44,914 nt of DNA from a bacterium (GCA_017396025.1 JAFQNF010000033.1:1-44914); one strand, 5' to 3'; shown: positions 1-8,759, numbered from the stretch's first letter. A program made the numbers and translations. Notes: generated by a model not told the origin, from the letters alone.

Positions 1-87
1 CGGAGAAGGCGGGATTCGAACCCGCGGTGAAGTTGCCCCCACACAAACGTTCCAGGTTTGCACCTTAAACCACTCGGACACCTCTCC
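1..87 (-). tRNA. tRNA-Ser (anticodon GGA)
   Basis: Read on the minus strand it folds as a class II tRNA. The acceptor GGAGAGG pairs with CUUCUCC, the discriminator is G, the anticodon stem is CAAAC/GUUUG around the loop CUGGAAC (anticodon GGA, serine UCC/UCU), there is a long variable arm, and the T arm contains GGUUCGAAUCC. The 3' end coincides with base 1 of the window, so whether CCA is encoded cannot be seen. Confidence 0.95.
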
Positions 88-147
88 ATACCTATAATTT
101 TATAACAATCATAATTAAATCGTCAAATTTTCAAGTATAATAAACAT

Positions 148-1878
148 ATGAAAAAACTTTCTTTTCTTATAATTTTCATATTAATGATAATTTCTGCTTT
201 TTCTTCTGTTGAAAACAAATCAAAATGCAAAATTTTGAAGATTGTTTCACCGACAGAAATATATGTGGATCTTAACAAAAATCTTATTTTTGATGAAAAA
301 GAACCATTAAAATACAACCATTTAAATTACATAAAAATTGAAAATAACCCTGAAATATTCAAGGATTTAACCGAATTACAAAAATTTTTCTACAATTATA
401 AAGCCGAAAAAACAGCACAATATCTATTAAAAGGGAAACATTTTAAAGTTGAAGATGGCGAAATTTTAATAGAAAACAAAAAATATACAGATATTTTATT
501 AAACTCAGGTTACTTTTATTTAAAAGATAACAAAAATTCAGAACAAGAATTTTTAAAACAAATAAATACGTTTAATCCTGACGAATATACTTTATATAAT
601 GTTAGAACACAGAAATATCACACTCTAGATTGTAAAAGTGGGCGAAAAAGTAAAGAATATAGAATTTTAAAAAGAGTAAATGCAGAAAATTTTGTTATTA
701 CATGCAATTGTGGGAATAAACCCAAAGCAGAAGCCATCTTAATCCCAGAAAAAAACGATGTTCCAAAATATTCAAAAGGAAGCATTGATGTTTTCTTTTT
801 AGATTTAAATGAGAAATTTATACCATCAACAGCTTGTGATACAACCGCGTGTACAGTATTAAAAAATGAAATTGAAAACGCAAAGGAAAGTATTGATTTT
901 GCGATTTATGGAATAAACAAACAACCGCAAATATATAATGCACTTGTAAATGCGTATAACAGAGGAATTAAAATTCGTTGGGTTACAGATTTTGATAAAA
1001 AGAATGGAAACTATTACGAAGACACAGCAAAATTAAAACAAATAATAAAAACTTACAACACAGACAAACAAACTGACGAAAAAGGAAGAACTGCACTAAT
1101 GCATAACAAGTTCTTTATTTTCGATAACAAAAGAGTATTCACTGGTTCTGCAAATATAACAACAACAGACCTTGGTGGATTTAACTCAAACATATCGGTA
1201 TTAATAGAGTCTGAAAAAGTTGCAGACATATACAAGCAAGAATTTGAACAAATGTATAATGGAAAGTTTCACAAGGATAAACTTTCTTTGAATAAAGAAA
1301 CTATATACTTAAGCCCAGAAACAAGTATTGATGTGTATTTCTCACCACAAGACAAAGCAATAACAAAACAAATTATTCCACTTATAAACAAAGCAGAAAA
1401 ATATATTTATATTCCTGTATTTTTCATAACAAAAAAGGAACTAGTTGAATCACTAACAAATGCTCACAATCGTGGCGTTGAAATAAAAATCATCAACGAT
1501 GCAACAAATGCTGGAACAAAACATTCAATACATAAAGAACTTCGAAATGCTGGAATAAAAGTAAAAACAGAGAACTATGCAGGAAAAATTCACTCAAAGA
1601 CAATAATCATCGATGATGAAATATCAATTATCGGCTCAATGAACTTTTCAAACAGTGGCGAAAATAGAAATGATGAAAACATACTAATAATAAGAGATAA
1701 AGAAATAACTAAATATTTAAAAGAAGTATTTGTTCACTTATGGAATAAAATTCCTGAAAAATACGAAACAACAGACCCACGAGCAGAATCGCAAGATTCT
1801 ATTGGTTCTTGTTTTGACGGAATAGATAACGACTTCGATGGCAAAATTGATAAAAAAGACTCTGGCTGTTTTATGTAG
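148..1878 (+). CDS. Secreted phospholipase D-like protein with two HKD motifs
   Basis: The 576-aa product begins with a Sec-type signal peptide (residues about 1-20). It contains two complete PLD-family HxK(x)4D motifs: H319/K321/D326 (HNKFFIFD) followed by GSANIT, and H482/K484/D489 (HSKTIIID) followed by GSMNFS. Two HKD halves in one chain make the usual phosphodiesterase active site, so a lipid or nucleic-acid phosphodiesterase acting outside the cytoplasm is expected; the substrate cannot be told. Residues about 25-200 are a separate region containing YHTLDC and CNCG, loosely like the Cys/His tails of secreted nucleases. The C-terminus (about 555-575) has a CFDGIDNDFDGKID segment resembling acidic calcium-binding repeats, bracketed by cysteines. 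The gene is monocistronic, and its 3' end overlaps the convergent LptD-like gene by 8 bases. Confidence 0.85.
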   Translation: MKKLSFLIIFILMIISAFSSVENKSKCKILKIVSPTEIYVDLNKNLIFDEKEPLKYNHLNYIKIENNPEIFKDLTELQKFFYNYKAEKTAQYLLKGKHFKVEDGEILIENKKYTDILLNSGYFYLKDNKNSEQEFLKQINTFNPDEYTLYNVRTQKYHTLDCKSGRKSKEYRILKRVNAENFVITCNCGNKPKAEAILIPEKNDVPKYSKGSIDVFFLDLNEKFIPSTACDTTACTVLKNEIENAKESIDFAIYGINKQPQIYNALVNAYNRGIKIRWVTDFDKKNGNYYEDTAKLKQIIKTYNTDKQTDEKGRTALMHNKFFIFDNKRVFTGSANITTTDLGGFNSNISVLIESEKVADIYKQEFEQMYNGKFHKDKLSLNKETIYLSPETSIDVYFSPQDKAITKQIIPLINKAEKYIYIPVFFITKKELVESLTNAHNRGVEIKIINDATNAGTKHSIHKELRNAGIKVKTENYAGKIHSKTIIIDDEISIIGSMNFSNSGENRNDENILIIRDKEITKYLKEVFVHLWNKIPEKYETTDPRAESQDSIGSCFDGIDNDFDGKIDKKDSGCFM

Positions 1879-4177
1879 TTTCTATTGGAACATCTTTATC
1901 TAAATATTTTTTATAATTTTTCTTCTTTGGCTTTTTAGATTTTTTCTTTTCTTTAGCAAATGATTGTGGATTTTTTATTACAGAACGCTTAAACTCAACA
2001 TCAGTATCTTTTGTTCCAACCAGCATTGAGAACAAGAACATCGTATTACGTCTAAACGCGTCATAACCAATTGTAACTTTTGCATAGTCTGGTCCAACAC
2101 TTAAAAGAATTCTATTTTCTTGGAAAGCATCATCAGATGACACTTCTCTATTAATAGCAATTGAAGCCAAATAGCCAAGAGATAAGTACTTGCATACTTT
2201 CAAGCTTTCAATTAAAACAAGGTTTGAACGTCCATATCTGTACCTATCAAAATCAAAAGGCATTTTTCCTGCAATAGCTGTTTGATAGAACATTAAAGAT
2301 TGTCTCCAAGGTCCAACTTTAGTGTTTACAGCAGGACCAACTCTGAATAGGCCTGCAACATCACCCGTTGTATATACAGTCGCAGCTGTTTGAGCAACTA
2401 AACCTGTACTAAATCCAATATTTCCTTCTTCATTTTTATAGGTATAAATTGGTTTATAAGTTTGTGTCATCCACCTAAAACGACCTTCAACATCCTCAAG
2501 ATGTTTATTAGGCGCATCATCAACAACTGCACCAGCAATATACATTTGTGAAAAATGCAAATCTAAATCTTTAACATAATCATTTCTTCTATAGTTTAAT
2601 GAAGCAGAATATTTTGGTCTGCGATAGCCCAAGAACCATTCACTATTACTTGTCAATCTTGAATAATTCAAAGTTAAACCAGGCGCTAATTTATGTTTAC
2701 CTCTTAATAAAAATTCTTCTCTTGAAGTACCATATGCAGCTTCGGTCATATTATTTGCACTTCTAAAACGAGCAATACCACCCAGTCCAAGTTCTTCTTT
2801 ACTGTATGTTAGGACAGGTGCAAGTTTTAAGGTATTACCTCCTGGCACATTTAAAACAACAGCTGGACCAATATGTGCACCCAACTTGCTCATAGAACCA
2901 AATTCTGGCAAGTTAGTTTCAACATTTGTATTTGTTTTATTAGAAACAATTTTTGCAGCAGGCACAGAAGCAACTTTTTTATTTTTAAAGAATAAATCTG
3001 CATTTTTTATTGTAATTACGTCGTGCTCTTCTTTTGCATCTATATAAATTGTTTTTGCCTTTAAAGAATAGAGTCCAGAAGGCATTTCTTCCTGTTTGTC
3101 GTTATTTAGCTCACTAGCATATACACTTTGATTTACATAGCCACCAAATGACGTTGAACCAAATCTCATTTTTTCATCTTTTAAAATTTTTGCAACACCA
3201 TCATATTCTTCGATTCTATCAGAATATATTTTGGCTTCCTTAGCCTTTAAAATAATGTCTTCTGTCTTTGTTACAGGACCCTCAAAAATACCCTCAGGTT
3301 CATTTAAATCAATCCTAATAAAATCACCTTCAGTAATTGAACCTTTTGACAAAAGAACAACATTTTCATTAGCTTTTAGTATATTTCTGTCATAGTTAAA
3401 AATAATTTTTGTTGCAGATAAAACAACACCCTGAGCTTTAAAATCAACCTTTGCATTACCAATCGCTTCTACTTCATATCTATCTGGGAAATATTCCATA
3501 TGCTCAGCAGTAATTTCTAGCAATTCTTCTTTTTTTGCTTTAGATTTATCTTCACCTTCTGAATTTTTCTTGCCAAAACCTAGAAATTCTTTAATAGAAA
3601 ATTTCTTTTTTTCTTCTTGGGGTAAATGCGCTTTTTGTTTTTCTTTTTCTTCTTTTTCAAGTTCTTTTACTAAATCTTGCCCTGACTTTTTCTTTTTAGT
3701 AATAAAAGAATCATCTTCGGATAAATCATCTTCTTCGTCGTCATCTTCATCTAGCAAATATGACGGGATATCATCTTCATCGTGATAAAATGGGTCAACA
3801 TCTTTTTTCTTTCCCTTTTTAGAAAATAATCTTTGGAAAAAATTCGGTGACGATTCACTTTGTGAATCAATTTCATCACTAACACCAATTGGTGTTTCAA
3901 CAACTTCATTAATTTCAGCAGTATCTATAACAGAAGTAGGTTCAACAGCTTCAACCGTATCTACTGTTTGAATATCTACTTTTGAATTCTTCTTGTTTTT
4001 TATCATATCAACAATAGAATCGTTTTGATTAATAACTTCATCCTTATCAATATGCATTGGATTTAATGAAGAATAAAAAGGATCCATTCCAAGTTCAGGA
4101 TAAAAATCTGCAGCACGTGAAACACTCACTGAGGAGATTAGAATTATTGATAATATCATTAAATGCTTTAGTTTCAC
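1871..4177 (-). CDS. LptD/OstA-like outer-membrane protein
   Basis: The 768-aa product starts at GTG, with AAGGATA about 9 bases upstream, and has a signal peptide ending near SRAADF. Residues about 45-215 are a low-complexity acidic/lysine linker. From about 219 comes an OstA/LptA-type domain (ITAEHMEYFPDRYEVEAIGN, then EGDFIRID and GPVTKTEDIILKA), the beta-jellyroll used for lipopolysaccharide transport. The rest is a long beta-rich region with many alternating aromatic/charged strands, plausibly a barrel, ending in a Lys-rich tail. The architecture fits LptD or the cyanobacterial OstA-like outer-membrane family. It is the last gene of an operon with the M23 peptidase 12 bases upstream, so both probably serve the envelope. 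The long linker is longer than in classical LptD. Assignment to LPS export itself is inferred. Confidence 0.7.
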   Translation of the reverse strand: MKLKHLMILSIILISSVSVSRAADFYPELGMDPFYSSLNPMHIDKDEVINQNDSIVDMIKNKKNSKVDIQTVDTVEAVEPTSVIDTAEINEVVETPIGVSDEIDSQSESSPNFFQRLFSKKGKKKDVDPFYHDEDDIPSYLLDEDDDEEDDLSEDDSFITKKKKSGQDLVKELEKEEKEKQKAHLPQEEKKKFSIKEFLGFGKKNSEGEDKSKAKKEELLEITAEHMEYFPDRYEVEAIGNAKVDFKAQGVVLSATKIIFNYDRNILKANENVVLLSKGSITEGDFIRIDLNEPEGIFEGPVTKTEDIILKAKEAKIYSDRIEEYDGVAKILKDEKMRFGSTSFGGYVNQSVYASELNNDKQEEMPSGLYSLKAKTIYIDAKEEHDVITIKNADLFFKNKKVASVPAAKIVSNKTNTNVETNLPEFGSMSKLGAHIGPAVVLNVPGGNTLKLAPVLTYSKEELGLGGIARFRSANNMTEAAYGTSREEFLLRGKHKLAPGLTLNYSRLTSNSEWFLGYRRPKYSASLNYRRNDYVKDLDLHFSQMYIAGAVVDDAPNKHLEDVEGRFRWMTQTYKPIYTYKNEEGNIGFSTGLVAQTAATVYTTGDVAGLFRVGPAVNTKVGPWRQSLMFYQTAIAGKMPFDFDRYRYGRSNLVLIESLKVCKYLSLGYLASIAINREVSSDDAFQENRILLSVGPDYAKVTIGYDAFRRNTMFLFSMLVGTKDTDVEFKRSVIKNPQSFAKEKKKSKKPKKKNYKKYLDKDVPIETT

Positions 4178-4189
4178 TATAGATTATCC

Positions 4190-5305
4190 TTATAAATAAT
4201 TTGCTGGATTTTGAGGTTTACCATTGATACGAATTTCAAAGTGTAAGTGAGGACCAGTTGCATAACCAGTTGTACCAACATAACCTAGAATTTGACCTCT
4301 TGTTACAGATTGTCCAACAAGAACTTTTTGTCTTGACATATGCGCGTACAATGATGTTGTAGGAGCACCTGTACAAGAACCATGGTCAACTATGACTACT
4401 TTACCATAACCACCATACCAACCAGAATAAATTACTTTACCGGCATTTGATGCTTTAATTGGGGTACCATATGGAGCACCATAGTCAATACCATTATGGA
4501 AAATTCTTGATTTAAATATAGGGTGTATTCTCCAACCAAATGGAGATGTTACTCGACCTTCTACTGGTTTTAAGAAACCACCAGTAACTTTTACACCACT
4601 GTCTTTTGTTGATTTAGAAATCACTGTTGTTAAGCTATCAGATTGTCTACTTAACTCACGTTCAGAACGTTCATAAGCTCTCTTATCACGTTGAATTTTG
4701 TCAATCATAGCTTTATTTTGTCTAATGATTTTTTGAATATTTGAATTTTCTTTATCAATAGTTCTAATAATTTTAGAAAGTTGTTTTTTCTCTGATTCCA
4801 AACGATTCTTAAGCAAAGCAACATTTCTTGCTTCAACTTTTAATTCACGCATTTTTTTCTTATCAGATTGAATTATCAAATTTTGGTAATAAATTCTATC
4901 TAAAAATTGACTGATACTATCAGTAGAAATCAATAAGTCAAAAATTAATGTATGTTTTGTCTTATAAATACATCTGATTCTTTCGGCAGTTGCTCTTTGA
5001 CGTTTATTATATTGATAAAGATAAGTATCTAAATCCCTTTGTAATTCCTTAATATTTTTTTGTTTTTTTTCGAATTGAGATTGAGAATTTTGTAATGCCT
5101 TTTGATTTTTTTCTAATTTTTGCTGATTTCTACTAAGCTTATTTGTTTCTTGTCTTTCAAGACGTTCAAGAGAATTAATTTTTTTCTGAATTTGAACTCG
5201 TTTTTGCTCGTTTGTTTGAGAAGCAGCAAAAGAAGCTGGCAATGCCACAGAAACTGACATTACTAAGATTAAAAACAAAGATACTACAATTTTCTTAATC
5301 TGCAA
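4190..5305 (-). CDS. EnvC/NlpD-like M23 peptidase with coiled coil
   Basis: The 371-aa product has a signal peptide (cleavage near ASFAAS), a coiled coil over residues about 30-230 rich in Gln/Lys/Arg, and a C-terminal M23 (LytM) domain. Zinc ligands are intact: H270 and D274 in HNGIDYG and the HLH pair at 353/355 in GPHLHFE, so it should be catalytically active rather than a pure amidase activator. The TTG start was chosen because AGAGGA lies about 9 bases upstream and it gives a complete signal peptide; the next Met is inside that peptide. Layout (coiled coil plus LytM) is that of EnvC-type cell-division/peptidoglycan remodelling proteins. It lies between a 33-aa membrane peptide gene and the LptD-like gene on one transcript. 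Confidence 0.85.
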   Translation of the reverse strand: MQIKKIVVSLFLILVMSVSVALPASFAASQTNEQKRVQIQKKINSLERLERQETNKLSRNQQKLEKNQKALQNSQSQFEKKQKNIKELQRDLDTYLYQYNKRQRATAERIRCIYKTKHTLIFDLLISTDSISQFLDRIYYQNLIIQSDKKKMRELKVEARNVALLKNRLESEKKQLSKIIRTIDKENSNIQKIIRQNKAMIDKIQRDKRAYERSERELSRQSDSLTTVISKSTKDSGVKVTGGFLKPVEGRVTSPFGWRIHPIFKSRIFHNGIDYGAPYGTPIKASNAGKVIYSGWYGGYGKVVIVDHGSCTGAPTTSLYAHMSRQKVLVGQSVTRGQILGYVGTTGYATGPHLHFEIRINGKPQNPANYL

Positions 5306-5323
5306 CTTAATTTTTCCTCTAAT

Positions 5324-5425
5324 TTAAACTAAAAGGAATAACATACCAGCGCCAAAGAACCACAATATAAGGCAAACTAACAAAATTATTAATATAACTC
5401 TTCTATTCTTTCTAAAAAATTCCAT
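5324..5425 (-). CDS. 33-aa single-span membrane peptide
   Basis: This short reading frame starts ATG and encodes MEFFRKNRR followed by about 22 hydrophobic residues rich in Ile, Leu, Phe and Trp, ending GMLFLLV. Positive residues precede one membrane span, so an N-in topology is expected. A GGGGAT sequence about 7 bases upstream can serve as the ribosome binding site, and TTGTTT-N17-TATATT lies just ahead. The gene ends 18 bases before the TTG start of the M23 peptidase, so it is the first gene of the envelope operon. I do not recognise the family. Expression and function are inferred from composition and position. Confidence 0.6.
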   Translation of the reverse strand: MEFFRKNRRVILIILLVCLILWFFGAGMLFLLV

Positions 5426-5451
5426 GGTCTATCCCCAATACATAGTCGACT

Positions 5452-5480
5452 AATATAATTTTACTCTAAAAATCAAACAA
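5452..5480 (-). promoter_or_regulatory. Sigma-70-type promoter of the envelope operon
   Basis: On the minus strand, TTGTTT (5475-5480) lies 17 bases from TATATT (5452-5457), about 27 bases before the 33-aa gene. It would drive that gene, the M23 peptidase and the LptD-like gene. Confidence 0.5.
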
Positions 5481-5490
5481 GACAAATATA

Positions 5491-6018
5491 TTAACCGATT
5501 TTTAACATATTTTTTTCGGTAACAATATAATCACATTTTTCATCGAAAGCATCAGGATGAACATCATTAATTAATAATTCAGAATATACCAAAACAACCT
5601 TACAAACACATCCGGAAAGTTTCTTTAAAAATCTATCGTAATATCCCTTTCCATAACCAATTCTATAGCCATTTTTATCAGCAACTAAAGCAGGAATAAC
5701 AACCATATCAATTACAGTTTCATCAACTGGTTTAGAATTAGGCTCATTAATTTTATATTTATTTTCAACAAAATCAGAACAATAAGGACAAACCAACAAA
5801 TCATTATCACTTATCTTGGGGAGATACCAATTTTTTGAATTATCACTAAAATATTCCAAAGTACTAACTTCACTTCCAAAAGAATAATAACACATTATAT
5901 TTTTTGCATTTTTGTATACTTCAGAAGAAAATAATTTAGTTTTTATTTCTGAACTAACAACATCAACGCAAAGTGTTGAACGCTTTTCTTTTGCCCATTT
6001 TCTTAACTCTTTTTTCAT
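5491..6018 (-). CDS. 5-formyltetrahydrofolate cyclo-ligase
   Basis: The 175-aa product has the family layout: MKKELRKWAKEKR at the start, FGSEVST, a central VVIPALVADKNGYRIG and the ATP/folate-binding GYGKGYYDRFL. The enzyme uses ATP to convert 5-formyl-THF to 5,10-methenyl-THF in the cytoplasm. Length is normal for the family. No Shine-Dalgarno sequence precedes the ATG. The start codon is only 13 bases downstream of the U-tract of the hairpin that ends the phosphorylase-like gene, so expression probably depends on read-through or leaderless translation (see findings). Confidence 0.92.
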   Translation of the reverse strand: MKKELRKWAKEKRSTLCVDVVSSEIKTKLFSSEVYKNAKNIMCYYSFGSEVSTLEYFSDNSKNWYLPKISDNDLLVCPYCSDFVENKYKINEPNSKPVDETVIDMVVIPALVADKNGYRIGYGKGYYDRFLKKLSGCVCKVVLVYSELLINDVHPDAFDEKCDYIVTEKNMLKIG

Positions 6019-6031
6019 AAATTAATTAAAC

Positions 6032-6062
6032 AAAAAAAAGGGACTTTTGAAAAGTCCCTTTT
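6032..6062 (-). terminator. Intrinsic terminator after the GT35 gene
   Basis: On the minus strand, AAAAGGGACTT and AAGTCCCTTTT form a perfect stem around a 5-base TTCAA loop, followed by a run of eight T residues (6039 to 6032). It begins 18 bases after the stop of the phosphorylase-like gene. Confidence 0.9.
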
Positions 6063-6079
6063 ATCAAATCTTGACCAAA

Positions 6080-7771
6080 CTATTTAATGTTTGAAAAAGT
6101 CCAAGCATCATCTGCAGGTGGTTTTGTAGCAGCTGAATATTCTTGACCAGAAATTCCGCCTTCACCAGCTTCGTGAGCTATTGGTTTATAAAGTCTGTTA
6201 TAGTACTCAACAACCATTCTGTCTGAGTTGAAGTAAGCATCAGCAGTTCTGATAGCTTGTCTCATCATTGTAGCCCATTGAACTTTGTCATTATAGTATG
6301 TTGGAATAATTTGATTTTCAATAATATCCATCATACATTCATAGTCTTTTTTGTGTCTTTCTTCCCAAGGAATATTATCATCTAAGCCTGGGTATTCGAT
6401 TGTATAACCGTTAATACCAGGGAATGTACCTTCTACTGTCCAACCATCAAATGTTGATAAGTGAAGAGCACCGTTAGCATTAGCTGACATACCTGAAGTA
6501 CCTGATGCTTCAAATGGTCTTAATGGTGTATTTAACCAAATATCAGAAGCACGTTTTAACTTACCACTTAAGTCTAATTCATAACCAGTTAAAACAACTA
6601 CGTTTTTCATTGAATATGAACTTCTTAAAATTTTATTGAACATTTCTTTACCAATTACATCATCTGGATGGAATTTACCAGCGAAAATTAATTGAACTTT
6701 GTTTTCATTCAACAATTTTAAGATCCTGCTTTCATCCATAAAGATTAACCAAGCACGTTTGTAATCTGCAAATCTTCTTGCCCATGTGATTGTTAATACA
6801 TTTGGATCAAGTCTTTTACCAACAGTATTTGCAATATAATCAAATACTTCTTTTTTCATTTCTTTTTTAGCTTCAAGTAAAGCTTCTAAGTTTTCAGTCT
6901 TCATTCTGTTATCTTGCCAATAGTGAAGATTTACAGCGTTAGTGATAGCTCTGATAGGACATCTGCCTTCTACCCAACTCCACATTTTATTTGAAACTAA
7001 ACCATGCAATTGTGATACAGCGTTAGCCAATCTAGACATTCTTAATGCTGCAACTGTTAATGAGAATTGTTCACCGCCTAATCTAACAGCTTCTTCTCTT
7101 GAACGACCAGCAAAGAAACCACCTTGTAATAGATTATCTACCCAATGTACTTCGTTACCAGCAGATACAGGAGTGTGAGTTGTAAATACAACTGTTTCTC
7201 TAACTTTTGCCAAGTCGCCATTATATTGGTTTAACAATTCAAATGCTGCTGGAAGAGCATGACCTTCATTTAAGTGAACACAATCAAACTTGTAGCCAAT
7301 TTTTTGAAGTAATCTAATACCAGCAATACCTAATACTGTTTCTTGAGCAATTCTGATTTTTTCGTTACCATCATACAACTTGTGGGAAATTGATTTAGCC
7401 CATTCAGAGTTTCCTTCAATATCAGTTGTTAAATAGTAAACAGGACATGTATCAAAAATGCCTGGTTCTAATTTATAAGCTTTTACTTGTACTTTTTCAC
7501 CATAAACATCAACTTCAACAGTTTCATTTATATCAGTTAAAAAGTCACAATGTTTTCTAATATAAGCAACTTCAACATTGCCATCTTCACCAATTCTTTG
7601 GTTATAGTAGCCATAAGACCATAACATTGTTACACCAACCATAGGCATCTTTAAGTAACCAGCTGATAACATGTGTGAACCAGCTAAGAAACCTAAACCA
7701 CCAGAATATGTTGCGATAGATTGGTCAATTGCTATTTCCATCGAAAAATATGCTACATTTGGTAATCCCAT
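6080..7771 (-). CDS. GT35 alpha-glucan phosphorylase-like protein without the PLP lysine
   Basis: The 563-aa product matches the short bacterial alpha-glucan phosphorylase family: YFSMEIA at the N-terminus, NEGHALPA, FTTHTPVSAGNEVHW, RRFADYKRA (phosphate-site region), LIFAGKFHPDD and the C-terminal EASGTSGM...NGALHLSTFDGW. In active phosphorylases the residue after SGM or GNM is the lysine holding pyridoxal phosphate. Here it is Ser429 (codon TCA at 6485-6487), so normal phosphorolysis is doubtful although the fold and most of the active site are kept. Glycogen synthase lies elsewhere in the window, supporting an alpha-glucan role. AAAGGAG precedes the ATG, there is a clear promoter upstream, and a strong terminator follows. 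I give no gene symbol because activity is uncertain. Confidence 0.85.
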   Translation of the reverse strand: MGLPNVAYFSMEIAIDQSIATYSGGLGFLAGSHMLSAGYLKMPMVGVTMLWSYGYYNQRIGEDGNVEVAYIRKHCDFLTDINETVEVDVYGEKVQVKAYKLEPGIFDTCPVYYLTTDIEGNSEWAKSISHKLYDGNEKIRIAQETVLGIAGIRLLQKIGYKFDCVHLNEGHALPAAFELLNQYNGDLAKVRETVVFTTHTPVSAGNEVHWVDNLLQGGFFAGRSREEAVRLGGEQFSLTVAALRMSRLANAVSQLHGLVSNKMWSWVEGRCPIRAITNAVNLHYWQDNRMKTENLEALLEAKKEMKKEVFDYIANTVGKRLDPNVLTITWARRFADYKRAWLIFMDESRILKLLNENKVQLIFAGKFHPDDVIGKEMFNKILRSSYSMKNVVVLTGYELDLSGKLKRASDIWLNTPLRPFEASGTSGMSANANGALHLSTFDGWTVEGTFPGINGYTIEYPGLDDNIPWEERHKKDYECMMDIIENQIIPTYYNDKVQWATMMRQAIRTADAYFNSDRMVVEYYNRLYKPIAHEAGEGGISGQEYSAATKPPADDAWTFSNIK

Positions 7772-7813
7772 TGTTACTCCTTTATTTTCTGAACATTATT
7801 TACCGTCTAGTAT

Positions 7814-7842
7814 CTTATAACAAGAATATAACCTAAAAGCAA
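7814..7842 (-). promoter_or_regulatory. Sigma-70-type promoter of the GT35 gene
   Basis: On the minus strand TTGCTT (7837-7842) is followed after exactly 17 bases by TATAAG (7814-7819), about 40 bases ahead of the ATG. Confidence 0.6.
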
Positions 7843-7905
7843 CTTTTTAGCTCTAAAAAAAGTTTACATTTCAAATTTGCATTTTTATAAATTTGCTTCA
7901 AAGTC

Positions 7906-7933
7906 TTGTTAAATCAGCATTATTTTATATAAT
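7906..7933 (+). promoter_or_regulatory. Sigma-70-type promoter of serB
   Basis: TTGTTA (7906-7911), a 16-base spacer and a consensus TATAAT (7928-7933) lie about 47 bases before the ATG at 7981. Confidence 0.6.
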
Positions 7934-7980
7934 CTATATATGAGAAATTAAAATAAATTTACAATTTGTACGGAGCAAAA

Positions 7981-8601
7981 ATGAAATTAGCAGTCTTTGA
8001 TTTTGATTCAACATTAATGGAGGGAGAAACTCTTGAATTCATTGCACGAGAATACAATATAGAACCATTAATGAAACAAATAACAACCGCAGCGATGGAA
8101 GGGGAAATCGACTTTTTTGAAAGTTTAACACAGCGCGTCGCACTTTTAAAAGGGGCTAAAGAATCTAAGGTTATAGAAATATGCGAAAATTTACCATATA
8201 CAAAGGGAGCAAAAGAAACAATATCAGAACTGCATAAAATGGGATATAAGGTTGTATGTTTTTCTGGTGGATATCATACAGCAACAATTCCAGCCCAAAA
8301 AGTTTTGGGATATGATGCACAATTTGCAAATATTCTTCACTTTAAAAATGGCGAAATGACAGGACTTGTTGGCGGGGAAATGATGTTTTCTGACAGCAAA
8401 GGCAAGATGCTAAAGAGATTACAAGCTTTATTGAATGTATCAGAAGAAGAAACAATGACTGTTGGTGATGGTGCAAACGACTTAAGCATGTTCGCTCATG
8501 CCGGCAAACGTGTTGCATTCTGTGCAAAACCAATTGTAAAAGAAAATGCAAATATAATTATTGAGAACAAAGACTTAACAGAACTTTTAAATCACATCTA
8601 G
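7981..8601 (+). CDS. serB: SerB-like phosphoserine phosphatase (HAD family)
   Basis: The 206-aa product has all HAD motifs of SerB: FDFDSTL (nucleophile D7 and acid D9), a cap with GEIDFFESLTQRVALLKG, SGGY, and GDGANDLSMF near the C-terminus. It should release serine from phosphoserine, the last step of serine synthesis. I chose the ATG at 7981, with CGGAG about 6 bases upstream, over the in-frame TTG at 7966, which would place the ribosome site inside the gene. Length is close to the single-domain SerB type without an ACT domain. Its last codons overlap the convergent 53-aa gene. Confidence 0.87.
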   Translation: MKLAVFDFDSTLMEGETLEFIAREYNIEPLMKQITTAAMEGEIDFFESLTQRVALLKGAKESKVIEICENLPYTKGAKETISELHKMGYKVVCFSGGYHTATIPAQKVLGYDAQFANILHFKNGEMTGLVGGEMMFSDSKGKMLKRLQALLNVSEEETMTVGDGANDLSMFAHAGKRVAFCAKPIVKENANIIIENKDLTELLNHI

Positions 8602-8759
8602 TCTTCAACAACTGCAATATTTAAAGTATAAAATACATCATCATATGCAGTTATTGCCCAACGCAGAACATCAAAACCCATATTTTTTAATTGAGTTTCA
8701 ATATATTCTGATGTTAAATCTTCACATCTTTTTATTTTTACTTCTTTTGTTGTAATCAT
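8598..8759 (-). CDS. 53-aa hypothetical protein coupled to glmS
   Basis: A complete small frame starts ATG, with the A shared with the glmS stop (TAATG), and ends TAG. The product begins MITTKEVKIKRCEDL and reads as a soluble alpha/beta mini-domain with SEYIETQLKNMGFDVLRWA and a hydrophobic strand-like FYTLNIAVVED end. The stop/start overlap means ribosomes finishing glmS can restart here, so both are probably made together. It has no signal peptide or membrane span. I do not recognise the family; a role linked to amino-sugar synthesis is only suggested by position. It overlaps the 3' end of serB by 4 bases. Confidence 0.7.
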   Translation of the reverse strand: MITTKEVKIKRCEDLTSEYIETQLKNMGFDVLRWAITAYDDVFYTLNIAVVED

